Shown: piece by piece, positions 1-8,145 of the stretch
Layout of the letters: each line of letters opens with the position of its first letter
Numbering within the stretch: the stretch's first letter is position 1
Assembly (NCBI GenBank): GCA_902633655.1
Contig: CACPHA010000015.1
Location: 1-37,595 of the forward strand
Direction: 5' to 3'
Source of the DNA: Paracoccaceae bacterium
GTDB lineage: Bacteria; Pseudomonadota; Alphaproteobacteria; Rhodobacterales; Rhodobacteraceae
DNA length: 37,595 nt
Position numbers and translations under genes: made by a program
The notes under the pieces: model-generated
Database searches by the model: none
What the model was told of the DNA's origin: nothing
What the model saw: only the letters and a program-made list of their open reading frames with translations

Positions 1-268
1 ATAGGATATGAAAATGGAAAATTCATTATAACTATATGGAATGGTAAATTTTATTATTTGAATAGCAATTTATGGCTATGTTCGTTGTCTTTGTAATAGT
101 ATATCTTTACAAAATCAAATACTACCTAGCGTAAGCCAGGAAAGTATAAAAACTTTCCAAGCCATTGAATAATTAATTTCTGTACAGCTCATCCTCGCGG
201 CGATATCTTTAGCATCGTTTAATGATAACTGGGTATTTCTTCGTATTGAGCTCTTGGGAGGACTAGTT
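1..268. other. Upstream non-coding region of ABC system 1
   Basis: I see no convincing gene in this AT-rich stretch. The short reading frames on the minus strand overlap the start of the binding-protein gene in an incompatible way and have no family resemblance. It presumably carries the promoter of ABC system 1, but I could not single out a -35/-10 pair with confidence. Only the ribosome binding site (GGGAGGA, 256-262) just before the TTG start is clear. Confidence 0.5.
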
Positions 269-1612
269 TTGAGTATTAAGAGAATAAAGGATCGCTTGTC
301 GGCACTTCTTGTCGCAGCCGCTGCCACTACTGCAGCGATATCGATACCGCAAATGATAACTGCCGAGGAAAAGCAGTATTTTCCTGTGGCAAGTAGTAGG
401 GTAGGACCATACTCTGCTATGGGTACTGGTTACTATGGTGCCCAGATTGATTACATGAATTACGTCAACATGAATGGTGGCGTTAATGGTGTTATGCTTA
501 CATGGCAAGAGTGTGAAACAGAATATAATGCAGTCAAAACTGTTGAGTGCTATCAACGTCTTTTGGAAAAGGATGGCCAGCGCATAGTTGTTTTTGACAC
601 CCTTGGTACTCCGGGTGCTTATGCAGTAATTAACCGCATGGCTGAAGACAATGTTGTTCTTGCACAATATGGTTATGGCAGAACTGACGGCGCAGATGGA
701 CGTGTTTGGCCTTGGGTTTTCAATGCAGCTAGCCATTACTGGTCACAAATTGCAGTTAAAATGAAATTTATGGCCGAGCAAGAAGGTGGCGTGGATAAAA
801 TGAAGGGCAAAAAGATTGTGCATCTTCATATTGACTCAGCGTATGGTCGCGAACCACTTCCAGCAATGCGATCTATTGCCAACGATTGGGGAGTAGAACT
901 AGTTGAAATCTCAATACCACCACCCGGATTAGAGCAGCAGTCACAGTGGCTTCAGATCAGAAAAGAAAAACCGGACTGGGTAACATTCTGGGGGGCAGGA
1001 TCTGGTATGAACTCAACTGCCATGACGAATGCTGCTCGTATACGATTTCCAAGAGATCGAATGATGTATGTTACATTCGGAGCGGCTGAAGAAGACATGT
1101 ACCCTGCTGGGGATGCCGCAATTGGCACTTATGCAGTTGCTAATGCGCTTCCTGGTGACGAATATCCACTCGTAGCGGCCATTAAGGACCAAGTGTATGG
1201 TTCAGGTAAGGGAAACCTTGCTGACGAAAGTCGGGTTGGATCAGTTTATTGGAACCGTGGACTAGGTGCTGCAGTAATGTGGGTTGAAGCCATGAGAAAT
1301 GCTCAAGAAATGCATGGTAAAGTCGGCAAATCAGTGACGGGTGCTGAATTCAGAGACGGCTATGAAGCGTTGAATATGAGCGAAGAGCGTTTAGACGAAA
1401 TCGGCGTTAAAGGAATGGTTGCACCGTTTGCGATTTCCTGCGCTAATCACGAAGGCGCTGGCAAATTCGCTGTCATGCAATGGGATGGTGAAAAATTTAA
1501 CCAAGTGACTGGATGGGAAGCACCTTTGGACCCAGCCTACATACGTCAGCTGGTTGAAGATTCTGCAGCTAAGTTTGCCTCTGAGAACAACATTACTCCA
1601 AAAAGTTGTTAA
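269..1612 (+). CDS. Periplasmic substrate-binding protein of HAAT-type ABC transporter (system 1)
   Basis: This is the periplasmic binding protein (LivK/Peripla_BP_6 type) that captures a small solute and delivers it to the LivFGHM-type complex encoded just downstream. The likely start is the TTG at 269: GGGAGGA lies 6 bases upstream, and translation from it gives a basic N-terminus (KRIKDR), a hydrophobic Ala-rich segment and a probable cleavage near residue 31 before AEEKQY. The mature part has the family pattern: SRVGPYSAMG near its start, a cysteine-containing segment around the ECETEYN motif, and an HIDSAYGRE segment opening the second lobe. At about 447 residues it is longer than classical LivK (about 370) and resembles the subgroup often tied to aromatic or carboxylic acids rather than to leucine. 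That last point is family knowledge, so the ligand is unproven. A strong hairpin follows the stop. Confidence 0.88.
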   Translation: MSIKRIKDRLSALLVAAAATTAAISIPQMITAEEKQYFPVASSRVGPYSAMGTGYYGAQIDYMNYVNMNGGVNGVMLTWQECETEYNAVKTVECYQRLLEKDGQRIVVFDTLGTPGAYAVINRMAEDNVVLAQYGYGRTDGADGRVWPWVFNAASHYWSQIAVKMKFMAEQEGGVDKMKGKKIVHLHIDSAYGREPLPAMRSIANDWGVELVEISIPPPGLEQQSQWLQIRKEKPDWVTFWGAGSGMNSTAMTNAARIRFPRDRMMYVTFGAAEEDMYPAGDAAIGTYAVANALPGDEYPLVAAIKDQVYGSGKGNLADESRVGSVYWNRGLGAAVMWVEAMRNAQEMHGKVGKSVTGAEFRDGYEALNMSEERLDEIGVKGMVAPFAISCANHEGAGKFAVMQWDGEKFNQVTGWEAPLDPAYIRQLVEDSAAKFASENNITPKSC

Positions 1613-1644
1613 TAATTCTTTTGAGCGAAGACATTGTATAAAGG

Positions 1645-1673
1645 GTAAGGCGCTGCTTAGTGTGGCGCCTTAC
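1645..1673 (+). terminator. Hairpin after binding-protein gene (system 1)
   Basis: A perfect 9-bp inverted repeat, GTAAGGCGC (1645-1653) and GCGCCTTAC (1665-1673), with an 11-base loop, followed by TAAAAATT rather than a long T-run. It sits between the binding-protein stop and the first ATPase gene. It is best read as a partial terminator or mRNA 3'-end stabiliser that leaves the binding protein more abundant than the membrane parts. Confidence 0.7.
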
Positions 1674-1755
1674 TAAAAATTCGGCTACTCTTTTACAGGC
1701 CGTTTTGCTGGATATACCAGTATAAAATGAAAATAAGTTTCGTGGAAGTTACGTA

Positions 1756-2556
1756 ATGAACAAAAATCTAGATACTATTCTTGCGATAGACAATATTGAG
1801 GTGATGTATGATGGCGTCATTTCCGCTTTGCATGACGTAACATTAAGCGTGCCTAAGGGAAATATTGTTGCTTTATTGGGAGGCAATGGTGCGGGAAAGA
1901 GTACTACATTAAAAGCAGTCTCAACGATGCTTGCTTCTGAAAGAGGCAAAGTGACAAAAGGTTCTATTAGGTATGACGGCCATTTAATAAAGAACCAGAA
2001 CCCGACAGATATGGTGAGGCTAGGCATGGTGCAAGTCCTGGAAGGACGTAGATGTTTTGGTCACCTAACAGTAGAGGAAAATATTATATCAGGAGCTTAT
2101 TCTAGGAAGCTGTCTAAGCAAGAAATAAAGAACGAATTAGAAAAAATTTATAATTATTTCAATAGAATAAAAGATAGAAGAAAAAGTCAGGCTGGTTTCA
2201 CTTCAGGCGGTGAACAACAAATGATAGCAGTCGCGAGGGCAATGATGGCAAAGCCTAAAATGTTGCTCCTTGACGAGCCATCGATGGGATTGGCTCCGCA
2301 GTTAGTGGCAGAAATTTTCAACATTGTTCGCGAATTAAATCAAAAGGAGGGCGTTAGTATTTTGTTGGCTGAGCAGAACACTAATGTTGCGCTTCGCAAT
2401 GCGGATTATGGCTACATAATTGAAACAGGTCATGTGATGCTGGAAGGAACTGCAGAAAGCCTTCTGAAGGACGAAAAAGTAAAAGAGCTATACCTTGGAA
2501 TTTCTAAGGAAGGGCGAAAGAACTTTCGAGATGTCCTACGCGAAGAAAGCGCGTGA
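1756..2556 (+). CDS. livF: LivF-like ABC transporter ATPase (system 1)
   Basis: This cytoplasmic ATPase subunit of a HAAT uptake transporter hydrolyses ATP to drive import by the LivHM permeases. Visible motifs are Walker A GGNGAGKST (residues 42-50), a slightly altered signature TSGGEQQ (149-155, Thr for the usual Leu), Walker B with the catalytic Glu in LLLDEP (170-175), and a LAEQN switch-histidine region in which Gln replaces His, as is usual in LivF. The 266-residue length is a little above the usual 235 because of a charged C-terminal tail. It is the first ATPase after the binding protein and LivG follows 15 bases later, so the order is F-G-H-M, unlike system 2, which is G-F-H-M. Confidence 0.9.
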   Translation: MNKNLDTILAIDNIEVMYDGVISALHDVTLSVPKGNIVALLGGNGAGKSTTLKAVSTMLASERGKVTKGSIRYDGHLIKNQNPTDMVRLGMVQVLEGRRCFGHLTVEENIISGAYSRKLSKQEIKNELEKIYNYFNRIKDRRKSQAGFTSGGEQQMIAVARAMMAKPKMLLLDEPSMGLAPQLVAEIFNIVRELNQKEGVSILLAEQNTNVALRNADYGYIIETGHVMLEGTAESLLKDEKVKELYLGISKEGRKNFRDVLREESA

Positions 2557-2571
2557 AAACTTTGGTACGCA

Positions 2572-3405
2572 ATGCAAAATAAACAAAACAAAAGTAAACA
2601 GGTCGAAATGACTCAGGATAGAAAATTCCCAATTGGTGGTCCAATCTTGGAAGCTAAGAATATATCTCTAAGTTTTGGGGGTGTTAATGCTATCACGGAT
2701 AGCTCTTTCGCCGTTCTCCAACACGAAATAAAGGCAATAATTGGTCCTAATGGCGCTGGTAAAAGTTCAATGCTGAACTGCATAAATGGGATATATTCGC
2801 CGCAAGTGGGCAGCATCTCTTTTAAGGGAAAAAAATTGCAAAAAATTAGTCCAAATGTAATTGCACAGATGGGAATTTCACGTACGTTTCAAAATTTGGC
2901 ACTGTTTAAAAGGATGTCGGTTTTAGACAATATTCTCGTAGGCAGGCGATTACATTTGGACGCAAATTTTTTGCAGATTGCCTTTCAATTGCCTAAAGCC
3001 AGGACGGAAGAAAGAAAAAATCGCGAAAAGTGCGAAGAGCTTATAGATTTTCTTGAAATAAGGGGCATTCGCGATACTCCCGTTGGAAAATTACCTTACG
3101 GACTACAAAAAAAGGTTGAACTTGGTAGGGCTTTAGCGACCGAGGCTCAAGTGCTTTTATTAGATGAACCTATGGCGGGCATGAACGTCGAAGAAAAGCG
3201 CGAGATGTGTCGTTTTATACTTAAAGTCAATGATGAAATTGGGACCACTATGGTCCTTATCGAGCACGATATGGGTGTGGTAATGGATATCTCTGATAGT
3301 GTAGTTGTTTTGGATTATGGCAAAATAATTGCTGATGGCTCTCCTGATGAGGTGCGTTCAAACCAGCAAGTAATTGATGCTTATCTTGGAGTTGCTCATG
3401 ACTGA
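2572..3405 (+). CDS. livG: LivG-like ABC transporter ATPase (system 1)
   Basis: This is the second ATPase of system 1. It has Walker A GPNGAGKSS, the Q-loop region SRTFQNLALF, the LivG-type signature LPYGLQKKVELGRAL, Walker B VLLLDEPMAGMN, and the switch region LIEHDMGVVMDIS with its His. The stretch before the ABC domain is long and Lys/Gln-rich. An alternative start is the ATG at 2608 (MTQDRKF), which would give 265 residues, close to the family length; neither candidate has a strong ribosome binding site. The stop codon overlaps the start of LivH within ATGACTGA, which indicates translational coupling. Confidence 0.9.
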   Translation: MQNKQNKSKQVEMTQDRKFPIGGPILEAKNISLSFGGVNAITDSSFAVLQHEIKAIIGPNGAGKSSMLNCINGIYSPQVGSISFKGKKLQKISPNVIAQMGISRTFQNLALFKRMSVLDNILVGRRLHLDANFLQIAFQLPKARTEERKNREKCEELIDFLEIRGIRDTPVGKLPYGLQKKVELGRALATEAQVLLLDEPMAGMNVEEKREMCRFILKVNDEIGTTMVLIEHDMGVVMDISDSVVVLDYGKIIADGSPDEVRSNQQVIDAYLGVAHD

Positions 3406-4300
3406 GTTTCTTTTTTTCATTGAAGTTGTGGTGGCAGGGTTATTGTCGGGGACAATGTACTCACTAGTGGCCCTAGGTTTTGTGTTAATTTATAAAGCCT
3501 CCTCGACCTTTAATTTCGCTCAAGGCGCAATGGTTTTCTTTGCCGTTCTTGCGTTCGTAGGTTTTATGGAGCTTGGGATACCATTCATACCAGCTTTTTT
3601 TGTAACCGTTCTTTTGATGGTTTTGGTTGGGTTTTGTACCGAGCGTTTAGTTTTAAATCCGTTGATGAACCAGAGTGAAGATACGCTATTAATGGCCACG
3701 ATAGGTCTGGGTTTTGTGCTTGAAGGTTTGGCACAGGCAGCATGGGGGGTTGAAGTAAGAAGGCTTGACCTTGGTATAGGTGATTTCCCAATTGAATGGA
3801 TTATTGATAATCTAGGGCTCTTTGTAAGTGCACTAGATTTGACAGCAGGTCTTGTAGCGGCTGGTATGATCACGGTTTTAGCATTAATGTTCAAATACAC
3901 TAAGATGGGTCTTGGTTTAAGAGCAGTCGCAGACGACCCGGGCGCGGCAAGCTCAATCGGAATACCCCTGAAAAACATAATGTTGCTTGTTTGGTCCGCT
4001 GCCGGTGTGGTTGCTTTGGTTGCTGGCATGATGTGGGGCGCCCGAGCGGGTGTACAGTTTGCTCTCGTAGATCTTGCTCTAAAAGCACTTCCAGTTTTGA
4101 TTATCGGCGGTTTTTCGTCGATCCCTGGAGCAATTATTGGAGGCTTGATTATTGGTGCATCAGAAAAGGTTTTGGAGGTATATCTTGGACCTTTTTTCGG
4201 AGGAGCGATCGAAGGATGGGCTCCGTATGTCTTGGCAATCTTCTTCCTTCTCTATCGTCCGGAAGGGTTGTTTGGCGAGAAAATCATTAGACGTGTTTAG
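3398..4300 (+). CDS. livH: LivH-like permease (system 1)
   Basis: An inner-membrane permease subunit of the HAAT transporter with about eight hydrophobic segments over 300 residues. The N-terminal segment followed by GTMYSLVALGFVLIYKAS and FNFAQGAMVFF is the hallmark LivH start, and the EAA-like loop near ADDPGAASSIGIPLKN and the GGFSSIPGAIIGGLIIG segment are also characteristic. The ATG at 3398 overlaps the livG stop by 8 bases. An upstream in-frame start at 3374 would only add residues that overlap livG, so the shorter start is preferred. LivM starts 15 bases after its stop. Confidence 0.9.
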   Translation: MTEFLFFIEVVVAGLLSGTMYSLVALGFVLIYKASSTFNFAQGAMVFFAVLAFVGFMELGIPFIPAFFVTVLLMVLVGFCTERLVLNPLMNQSEDTLLMATIGLGFVLEGLAQAAWGVEVRRLDLGIGDFPIEWIIDNLGLFVSALDLTAGLVAAGMITVLALMFKYTKMGLGLRAVADDPGAASSIGIPLKNIMLLVWSAAGVVALVAGMMWGARAGVQFALVDLALKALPVLIIGGFSSIPGAIIGGLIIGASEKVLEVYLGPFFGGAIEGWAPYVLAIFFLLYRPEGLFGEKIIRRV

Positions 4301-4315
4301 TTAGGGTCTTAGAAT

Positions 4316-5344
4316 ATGACAACAAAAGCATCAATTTTGGGCTACGGTAAAACCGACATAACGAACTTTGTAATAATGATGGTTATCGCGTTCGCCTTTG
4401 TGCCCATGGTGGTTCAAACCGACTATTGGTACTCATCAATCTTGATACCGTGGCTATGTCTTTCTCTAGCGGCTATTGGGCAGCAAATTGTCATGGGATT
4501 TGCAGGTCAGTTGGCCTTGGGAGCCGCTGGGTTTATGGCCGCTGGTGCATTTGCATGCTTCAATTTTATTCTCCGGGTCCCAGATATTCCTTTCTTTGTT
4601 GCTCTTATTTTATCAGGTCTGGTAGCAGCAGCTTTCGGAGTACTTTTTGGCCTTCCGAGCTTGAGGGTAAGAGGGATCTATCTAATGGTCGCAACCCTTG
4701 CCTCACAGTTCTTTATTGTTTGGATGATTGATAAATTTGGTTGGTTTAAAAATTATGACACGTCTGGCATTATCACTGCCCAAGATATCGTTATATTTGG
4801 CAAACCTTTCACCTCGCCGCTGGAAATGTATTTAGTAATTGTTGTAGTAGTTACTGTTCTTACAATATTGGCTATAAATATGGCGCGCGGAAGTACCGGG
4901 CGAAATTGGATGGCCGTTCGAGATATGGACATTGCTGCTGAATCAATGGGAATATCTTTGCTAAGAACTAAATTACAGGCCTTTGCAATTAGTGCATTTT
5001 ATTGTGGGGTGGCTGGGGCCTTGTTTGCTTTTACTTACCTTAAATCTTTGGAACCAGTAGCATTTGACATCAAACTATCATTCAAAATTCTTTTTATGGT
5101 AATTCTTGGTGGTCTGGGCACAATAAATGGTGCTTTTATTGGAGCAGCTTTCATACTACTTTTTCCTGTTCTTTTAAACAGTGTGGGAAACAATGTTTTC
5201 CATGGGGCAATAGACGCAACGATAATATCATCGATCGAACAGGTTGTGTTTGGCGTGCTAATAATAGTATTCATGATTTACGAACCTCTGGGTATGGCAC
5301 GTTTGTGGGACAATATTAAACGTCGATCCAGAAAAGCGAATTAG
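4316..5344 (+). CDS. livM: LivM-like permease (system 1)
   Basis: The second inner-membrane permease subunit, pairing with LivH. It has 342 residues and many hydrophobic helices. Diagnostic segments are GFAGQLALGAAGFMAAGAF (the LivM 'G-x-LSLG' region), LPSLRVRGIYLMVATLA, the cytoplasmic coupling loop RDMDIAAESMGISLLRTKLQAFAIS as a whole region, and the late LGGLGTINGAFIGAAFI segment. It closes the transporter part of the operon, and crcB begins only 12 bases after its stop on the same strand. Confidence 0.9.
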   Translation: MTTKASILGYGKTDITNFVIMMVIAFAFVPMVVQTDYWYSSILIPWLCLSLAAIGQQIVMGFAGQLALGAAGFMAAGAFACFNFILRVPDIPFFVALILSGLVAAAFGVLFGLPSLRVRGIYLMVATLASQFFIVWMIDKFGWFKNYDTSGIITAQDIVIFGKPFTSPLEMYLVIVVVVTVLTILAINMARGSTGRNWMAVRDMDIAAESMGISLLRTKLQAFAISAFYCGVAGALFAFTYLKSLEPVAFDIKLSFKILFMVILGGLGTINGAFIGAAFILLFPVLLNSVGNNVFHGAIDATIISSIEQVVFGVLIIVFMIYEPLGMARLWDNIKRRSRKAN

Positions 5345-5356
5345 AATATAATTTCA

Positions 5357-5728
5357 ATGATCGATCCGTTCTATCTTTCGTACTTAATCGTTGGACTTGG
5401 TGGCGGAATTGGAGCTGCGTTACGATACTGGGTTAGCCAAAATATCGCGTTCCCATTCGGGACTCTAACCGTTAACATTATAGGATCATTTATCATAGGA
5501 ATAGCTTTTGCAATTATAATTCATCGGTTCGGCGAAAAGGTCTCTTTATTTTTTGTGACCGGTGTTTTGGGCGGGTTCACTACTTTTTCTGCGTTCTCTC
5601 TAGATGTGTTGAAGCTTTACCAAGATGACAAAGTTATTTTTGCAGGGATCTATGTCGTTACAACCTTTACCGCCTCCATCTTTGCTGTATTTCTTGCAGT
5701 GTCGATAAGCAAACAGTACTTAAATTAG
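5357..5728 (+). CDS. crcB: Fluoride channel CrcB/Fluc
   Basis: This small inner-membrane protein exports fluoride as a dimeric ion channel. In 123 residues it has four hydrophobic segments and all three family signatures: GLGGGIGAALRYW near the N-terminus, GTLTVNIIGSFIIG (with the conserved Asn), and TGVLGGFTTFSAFSLD (the TTFS motif that binds the central Na+ and lines the pore). It lies 12 bases behind the LivM gene and is probably cotranscribed with ABC system 1. I see no fluoride riboswitch in the short gap, so expression here would follow the transporter operon rather than fluoride. Confidence 0.93.
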   Translation: MIDPFYLSYLIVGLGGGIGAALRYWVSQNIAFPFGTLTVNIIGSFIIGIAFAIIIHRFGEKVSLFFVTGVLGGFTTFSAFSLDVLKLYQDDKVIFAGIYVVTTFTASIFAVFLAVSISKQYLN

Positions 5729-5989
5729 TTTGAAAACTGTGAGCAATAGAAGTTAATAAAGGAAATTATGCCACTTGTCGTTAACGCGGGCTACAAAAGA
5801 CAATAGAGGTATTTAAAAATGAGGACTTTACCCTCCTTGAAACGCTACATCATGACTTCACAAGTTTTACGAATAAGGCCGGTAGACTCAACTGACTCTG
5901 TCGAGGGTTATTTGCCCCTGTCAACTTATTCACTTTTATTATGAAATTTGTTTTGATATTTGGCTGAGAAATTATATTAGAGGGCCGAG
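5729..5989. other. Intergenic region after crcB
   Basis: There is no recognisable gene. A 41-codon frame (5819-5944) has a weak ribosome binding site but no family resemblance. The region presumably holds the end of the ABC/crcB transcript and the promoter for the following small gene, whose ribosome binding site (GAGGG, about 5981) is clear. Confidence 0.4.
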
Positions 5990-6406
5990 ATGAGCAAAAC
6001 GAAGAAAAGTGATAGTAAAAAGGTAAAGAAAAACACAGAAAAGAGTGAAAACACCAAGACAATCAGCGAAAATGAACCGAAAGGAACTAACTTAAGCTCG
6101 GGAGATTCATCAAAAAAAAATGATGCTCCTAAATCAACGTCACAGACGTCAATTAGCCATTTTTCAAGCGTTTCAACGCCTGAATATCGTTATGGGTGGA
6201 ACAAAATATTTGGAAAGCCTGATGCAGAGAAATCGATGAAGATTCAGAAATCTGATTATGAACAACGTAAGGAATTAGTAGCAGTGCATTGGCGCATGTA
6301 TCAAGAAACAAAAGACGAAGAACACCTAGCTATCATCTGTCGAGAATTGCCTTTTTTTGGTCACCCAGAAGTTGGACAAGAGATTGCTCGGCTACTGAAG
6401 AAATAA
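5990..6406 (+). CDS. Hypothetical small protein with Lys/Ser-rich disordered N-terminus
   Basis: I do not recognise this family. The first half of the 138 residues is dominated by Lys, Ser, Thr, Glu and Asn and is almost certainly disordered. The second half, from about residue 65 (EYRYGWNKIFG) to the end, looks folded and helical, with aromatic and hydrophobic positions (YEQRKELVAVHWRMYQET, then CRELPFFGHPEVGQEIARLL). There is no signal peptide or membrane segment, so it is probably cytoplasmic. The ATG has a good upstream GAGGG. Its separation from crcB by about 260 bases suggests its own transcript. The lysine-rich tail could bind nucleic acid, but that is a guess. Confidence 0.65.
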   Translation: MSKTKKSDSKKVKKNTEKSENTKTISENEPKGTNLSSGDSSKKNDAPKSTSQTSISHFSSVSTPEYRYGWNKIFGKPDAEKSMKIQKSDYEQRKELVAVHWRMYQETKDEEHLAIICRELPFFGHPEVGQEIARLLKK

Positions 6407-6543
6407 TACTACAAAAATAGCAAATCTCGCAAAATTATGGCAGCATTCTCTTTTTTGAAACTTCCGCGTAATTAGTCAAAGAAAGCGGAACATCAAATAA
6501 AAACCCGGTGGACGTTGTCCTAAATTTCGAGAATATTTCCTGA

Positions 6544-6813
6544 AAAAGCAGATGTGCGACTATCGTCTTAGTATCTCTCAAGTAAATGGTCCACCCTATC
6601 CAATTATTCAAGGCCAGTCATTTGCTGATCCATCATGATTTCCAAACTCTCGTAGTTCACAATCTCAGCAATTTCCGCACTTGCAAGCCGTATAAAACGT
6701 ATATCCCGTTTGCCTTTATTAGGGCCATTTTTGAGTTGGACTAAAGCTTCGATGAACTCATCCTCGCATCCTATTTTTGGATTATATATTTTATTACTGA
6801 CCAAAACTCCAAC
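6544..6813 (-). pseudogene. Degraded small ORF, possibly antibiotic-biosynthesis-monooxygenase-like
   Basis: Minus-strand frame with no convincing start (TTG at 6804 at best). The stretch VSNKIYNPKIGCEDEFIEALVQL resembles, as a region, the opening of small dimeric alpha-beta-barrel proteins of the ABM type (a short strand, then G-x-E-x-EF and a helix). A TAA at 6604-6606 interrupts the frame, but protein-like sequence (LDRVDHLLERY) continues in the same frame beyond it, and another stop follows. This suggests a small gene broken by nonsense changes. The family link is weak, and chance cannot be excluded. Confidence 0.25.
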
Positions 6814-7018
6814 CTAAATACCGTTCTTTCAAAAAACTAGCTATACAATATTGAATCAGGACTATTGAAACAACACCATGCGAGAAAGCCAATGCGAGTG
6901 AACTTCAACTCTAATAAATAGTTGTCTGATGCACTCAGGTTCTAAAAAGCAGTGTTTTTTCTTAAATTGTTAGTGTATATATCTCTAGATAAGTGTGATT
7001 TTATCGTATTTTTTTAGA
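6814..7018. other. AT-rich intergenic region
   Basis: I see no gene here or in 6407-6543. The T-rich stretches near 6955-7015 lie just downstream of the minus-strand reductase gene and may contribute to ending its transcript, but no clear stem precedes them. Confidence 0.35.
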
Positions 7019-7939
7019 TTAGGATTTTCCATTTTCATAAATCGATAAGAGCGAATAAATGGTTTGGTTTAAAGGTGTACTCACTGCAGCCTTTTTCGCA
7101 AATCTAATTGCTGCACCCGATATCCATTTTGTTTCCAGTGGGCGATTGTTTTCTAAGTCGATTGCGGTCGATGCACGCATATTGGTGGGGAGCTCGGCGA
7201 TTGTATACCAAAGATTTTCTTCTAACGAAGTCGGTAAATTTATACCTAGTCTTCTTCCCACCATAGCAGTTTCTGACATTATATTTCGGCAAAGCTCACT
7301 CAGTTCAAACGAACCTCTTATGTCGCCAACGTTGCACCTTGCTGCGGAGGTAACACCAGAGATTGAAGAAAACAAAACAAACTTTGACCACAAATCGCGA
7401 TCTATATCGTCTGTTTTGGGTGCATCAATACCAGCACTTCTGAATACTTCTTGCAATCGCTCGATACGGGGTGAAGATGTGCTGTTAAGTTCTGAGAAGA
7501 TAAATTGTGCAAAGTTTCCGACTTGGCTGATCACTCCAGGTTTTGAGACAGTAGTTGAAATTTTTGCAACTCCGTTTGCCACATTTTTCTCCGGTAAAAC
7601 TTCTGATAAGCGTGTAGCGGCTTCCACTCCGTTTAAAAAAGGGATAACCACCGTGCCGTCCTTTAACATTGGGAGGCATGCCTCAGCTGCTTCTTCAAGT
7701 GCGTGGCACTTTACCCCAAATATAATTACATCAACTGGCCCAATTTGTTTTGTGTCGCTGGTGGCTTTCCATGGTTTGACCGTTTCTATCCCATGCTTGC
7801 TGGAAAGCTGTAGACCTTTATTTTTTATTGCTTCTAAATGTGAGCCTCTGGCGATAGCTGCAACCTCTTGCCCTTGCTTAGTTAATTTTACCGCGATGTA
7901 TCCACCGATCCCACCTGTAGCCATTGTCGCTATTCTCAT
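7019..7939 (-). CDS. 2-dehydropantoate 2-reductase family protein (copy 1)
   Basis: NADPH-dependent oxidoreductase of the PanE/ApbA fold, whose classic member reduces ketopantoate to pantoate. The start chosen is the ATG at 7939 (MRIATMATGGIGGY), 6 bases after GGAGTG; a longer frame begins with a poor TTG further upstream. The Rossmann motif is GTGGIGG-like (ATGGIGGYIA, in the first 15 residues). The strand/loop with GVKCHALEEAA and the FLNGVE segment are family-typical, as is the C-terminal domain with the catalytic Lys in DLWSKFVLFSS. It diverges from the M20 hydrolase, and about 200 bases separate the two starts. Many paralogues of this family act on other 2-oxo acids, and no panB or panC lies next to it, so the true substrate is open. 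Confidence 0.82.
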   Translation of the reverse strand: MRIATMATGGIGGYIAVKLTKQGQEVAAIARGSHLEAIKNKGLQLSSKHGIETVKPWKATSDTKQIGPVDVIIFGVKCHALEEAAEACLPMLKDGTVVIPFLNGVEAATRLSEVLPEKNVANGVAKISTTVSKPGVISQVGNFAQFIFSELNSTSSPRIERLQEVFRSAGIDAPKTDDIDRDLWSKFVLFSSISGVTSAARCNVGDIRGSFELSELCRNIMSETAMVGRRLGINLPTSLEENLWYTIAELPTNMRASTAIDLENNRPLETKWISGAAIRFAKKAAVSTPLNQTIYSLLSIYENGKS

Positions 7940-8145
7940 TTTTACACTCCATTCCAACAAACTGCTCGCTACTTAGTTAACAATCAAAACAATCCAGATA
8001 AATGGCTTTATTAATGGAGTTGGATCTTATGATTTGGATTGTCATATGAGGAAGTGCTTGATTTAAATTTTTTCATTAAGCACAGTTGAAAAGAATTCTT
8101 AATTTTATCTACTTTTATTATACAAATACTAATGGGACTTAGAAA
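7940..8145. promoter_or_regulatory. Divergent promoter region between reductase and M20 hydrolase
   Basis: About 200 bases lie between two oppositely transcribed genes, so both promoters should be here. The stretch is AT-rich, especially 8060-8125. I could not define an operator or a clear -35/-10 pair by eye. The only firm signal is the GGAGTG ribosome binding site for the minus-strand gene (about 7946-7951). Confidence 0.4.

Noticed and set aside
5819-5944. 41-codon frame after crcB
   Set aside because: It has a weak ribosome binding site and no recognisable pattern; short frames of this size are common by chance.
7059-7976. 305-codon frame on the + strand opposite the ketopantoate-reductase-like gene
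   Set aside because: It is the mirror of a clear minus-strand gene with Rossmann and catalytic-Lys motifs; the + translation has no family features.
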